A stretch of 8,036 nt of DNA from Pseudomonadota bacterium (lineage in GTDB: Bacteria > Pseudomonadota > Alphaproteobacteria > Sphingomonadales > Sphingomonadaceae). Positions 6,875 through 8,036 of the stretch are shown one piece after another (the stretch's first letter is position 1; every line of letters begins with the position of its first letter). The DNA lies in NCBI GenBank assembly GCA_023432995.1, contig JAEZES010000230.1, positions 1-8,036 on the forward strand, written 5' to 3'. Below the pieces are notes generated by a model. It did not search any database. It was not told where the DNA came from and saw nothing but the letters and a program-made list of their open reading frames with translations. Made by a program: the position numbers and the translations under genes.

Positions 6875-7209
6875 CCTATGTCGTCACCGACGCCTGCATC
6901 AAGTGCAAGTACACCGATTGCGTCGAGGTCTGCCCGGTCGATTGCTTCTACGAAGGCGAGACGATGCTCGTGATCAACCCGAGCGAGTGCATCGACTGCG
7001 GCGTGTGCGAGCCCGAGTGCCCGGCCGAGGCGATCCTGCCCGACACCGAGGGCGGCCTCGAGCAATGGCTCGAGCTCAACGCCAGGTACTCCGCCGAATG
7101 GCCCAACATCACCCAGAAGAAGGACCCGCCGGCCGACGCCGACGAGTTCAAGGGCGTGGACGGCAAGTTCGACCAGTACTTCTCGCCCGAGCCCGGCGAA
7201 GGCGACTGA
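6871..7209 (+). CDS. fdxA: Seven-iron ferredoxin FdxA ([3Fe-4S][4Fe-4S])
   Basis: 112 residues, full length for the FdxA/ferredoxin II family of small cytoplasmic low-potential electron carriers. Compared with Azotobacter ferredoxin I, C9, C17 and C50 should bind the 3Fe-4S cluster and C21, C40, C43 and C46 the 4Fe-4S cluster. C12 and C25 match the two non-ligand cysteines known in that protein. The segments DACIKCKYTDCVEVCPVDC (7-25) and CIDCGVCEPECP (40-51) hold all nine cysteines. The acidic C-terminal extension (FDQYFSPEPGEGD at the end) is usual in the family. Its electron partners are not identifiable here. The ATG overlaps the S4 gene's stop by 4 bases and has its own AGGGG (6856-6860) 10 bases upstream, so it is translated in an operon with the helicase and S4 genes. 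Confidence 0.97.
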   Translation: MTYVVTDACIKCKYTDCVEVCPVDCFYEGETMLVINPSECIDCGVCEPECPAEAILPDTEGGLEQWLELNARYSAEWPNITQKKDPPADADEFKGVDGKFDQYFSPEPGEGD

Positions 7210-7245
7210 GCGGGCCCGATTTCGGCGCGCCGGCCGCCGTGTTGT

Positions 7246-7273
7246 CCGCCAAATGGGCGGGGGTGGCAATTTT
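7246..7273 (+). terminator. Possible weak intrinsic terminator after fdxA
   Basis: CCGCC (7246-7250) and GGCGG (7256-7260) form a 5-base-pair hairpin with loop AAATG. The only T-run, TTTT at 7270-7273, begins 10 bases after the stem, too far for a strong intrinsic terminator. It may attenuate transcription between fdxA and carD, or do nothing. Confidence 0.25.
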
Positions 7274-7292
7274 GTGACGAATCTGCTATATA
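7264..7292 (+). promoter_or_regulatory. Probable carD promoter (extended -10)
   Basis: TGCTATATA at 7284-7292 fits an extended -10 (TG-n-TATAAT-like, with TATATA at 7287-7292; TATACT at 7289-7294 is an overlapping alternative). The -35 candidate at 17-base spacing, TGGCAA (7264-7269), is poor. TTGTGA (7272-7277) is a better sequence but at only 9 bases spacing. This is the most AT-rich stretch in the right half of the window. A GANTC site (GAATC, 7279-7283) lies between the two elements. A start near 7299 would give a leader of about 160 bases. Confidence 0.5.
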
Positions 7293-7298
7293 CTTAAC

Positions 7299-7458
7299 TG
7301 ACTGCTCTCCCCTTTCCTGAGGGAGCAGGCGGACTAAGGAAGGCAGGTTCCCGCCAGCAGCGTCATCAGAAGAGCAAGCAGGGTCGCCGACGGGTCGTGC
7401 GGCCGGGTTGTTGCTGACGCTTGCGTACCCCCGGGCCTGCCGTGAGAAAGGACAGTAA
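7299..7458 (+). promoter_or_regulatory. Long, probably structured 5' leader of carD
   Basis: About 160 untranslated bases separate the presumed transcription start from the carD ATG. They contain three inverted repeats in order. A hairpin pairs TGCTCTC (7303-7309) with GGGAGCA (7321-7327). An outer stem pairs GGCAGG (7342-7347) with CCTGCC (7436-7441) and can be extended by two G-U pairs and one C-G pair. Nested inside it, AGCGTCA (7359-7365) pairs perfectly with TGACGCT (7415-7421). The carD ribosome-binding sequence AAGGA (7448-7452) lies just outside the outer stem, so the fold could influence its access. I see no open reading frame here that looks coding and recognise no known riboswitch class. 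Confidence 0.4.
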
Positions 7459-7995
7459 ATGGCTGTGAATGCCCCCGCCTTCGATGTCGGCGATTACGTT
7501 GTCTATCCCAAGCACGGCGTCGGCCGCGTGGTCGAACTGCAGAGCGAGGAAATCGCCGGGATGAAGCTCGAGCTCTACGTGCTCCGCTTCGAGAAGGAAC
7601 GGATGACGCTGCGCGTGCCGGTGAACAAGGTCGAGGCGATCGGCATGCGCAAGCTGTCGAGCGACAAGACGCTCAAGGAAGCGATGCAGACGCTGACCGG
7701 CAAGCCCAAGATCAAGCGGACGATGTGGTCGCGCCGCGCACAGGAGTACGAGGCCAAGATCAACTCGGGGGACCTGGTGTCGATCGCCGAGGTGACCCGC
7801 GACCTGTTCCGCCCCGAGGACCAGCCCGAGCAGAGCTATTCCGAGCGGCAGATCTTCGAGGCCGCGTCGAGCCGGCTGGCGCGCGAGCTCGCGGCGATGG
7901 AAAAGACCGACGAGCCGACGGCGCTCGCCAAGATCCTCGACGTGCTGCGCAAGCACGCGCCGCAGTACTACGAGAGCACGACCGAAGACGCCTGA
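7459..7995 (+). CDS. carD: CarD family transcriptional regulator (CdnL-type)
   Basis: 178 residues, the normal length for the CarD/CdnL family, which binds the RNA polymerase beta subunit and stabilises the open promoter complex, especially at rRNA promoters. The N-terminal Tudor-like RNA-polymerase-interacting domain begins FDVGDYVVYPKHGVGRVVEL (8-27) and runs to about residue 68 (LRVPVNKVEAIGMRKL at 51-66). The helical C-terminal domain holds W90 in RTMWSRRAQEYEAK, matching the tryptophan that wedges into the upstream edge of the -10 bubble in characterised members, then INSGDLVSIAEVTRDLF (101-117). The ATG at 7459 has AAGGA six bases upstream. It is probably transcribed from the promoter near 7287 rather than only by read-through from fdxA. 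The 41 bases after its stop show no recognisable gene or terminator. Confidence 0.97.
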   Translation: MAVNAPAFDVGDYVVYPKHGVGRVVELQSEEIAGMKLELYVLRFEKERMTLRVPVNKVEAIGMRKLSSDKTLKEAMQTLTGKPKIKRTMWSRRAQEYEAKINSGDLVSIAEVTRDLFRPEDQPEQSYSERQIFEAASSRLARELAAMEKTDEPTALAKILDVLRKHAPQYYESTTEDA

Positions 7996-8036
7996 GCGCG
8001 GTTCGGGACCCCGAGAAAGGCCGCCGAGGGCAACCT

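Noticed and set aside
7996..8036. Short hairpin TCGG-GACC-CCGA after carD
   Set aside because: The four-base stem without a T-run is not enough to call a terminator; the window ends before one could be seen.

Overview
The window is ordinary chromosomal DNA of a high-G+C alphaproteobacterium, most likely a sphingomonad (Sphingomonadales). This rests on the strongly G/C-biased third codon positions, a HemB with an Asp-type metal site, an M23 peptidase with an N-terminal membrane anchor of the kind sphingomonads carry, and the run Suv3-like helicase, S4 protein, FdxA, CarD. The genus assignment is inference. I see no mobile element, tRNA, rRNA or CRISPR array. Every stretch over 200 bases is either coding or one of two regulatory intergenic regions.

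Left arm, minus strand, read from 3819 down to 1. The order is a membrane-anchored M23 peptidoglycan endopeptidase (TTG start), hemB (porphobilinogen synthase, tetrapyrrole synthesis), a RimJ/RimL-like GNAT acetyltransferase, and the N-terminal part of a polytopic 'fused MFS/spermidine synthase' type protein that runs off the window edge. The last three genes are joined by two identical 8-base overlaps, so they are almost certainly translated from one mRNA. hemB lies 67 bases after the peptidase gene and may be co-transcribed with it.

Centre, 3820-4040. This is a divergent intergenic region with an AT-rich island that contains a CtrA-like TTAA-N7-TAAA site, two GANTC (CcrM-type) sites and a 7-base-arm inverted repeat in the leader of the peptidase gene.

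Right arm, plus strand. It starts with a Suv3-like DExH RNA helicase, then a small S4-domain RNA-binding protein, then a 7Fe ferredoxin (FdxA) joined to the S4 gene by an ATGA overlap. After a 249-base intergenic region with a probable promoter and a long, apparently structured leader comes a CarD/CdnL-type RNA polymerase-binding regulator. The arm therefore groups RNA handling (helicase, S4), iron-sulfur electron transfer (FdxA) and transcription initiation (CarD).

I did not find a clearly new biological system. The most useful leads are the cell-cycle-type motifs in the divergent promoter region, the nested inverted repeats in the carD leader, the tight helicase-S4-ferredoxin coupling, and the repeated 8-base overlaps in the hemB operon.
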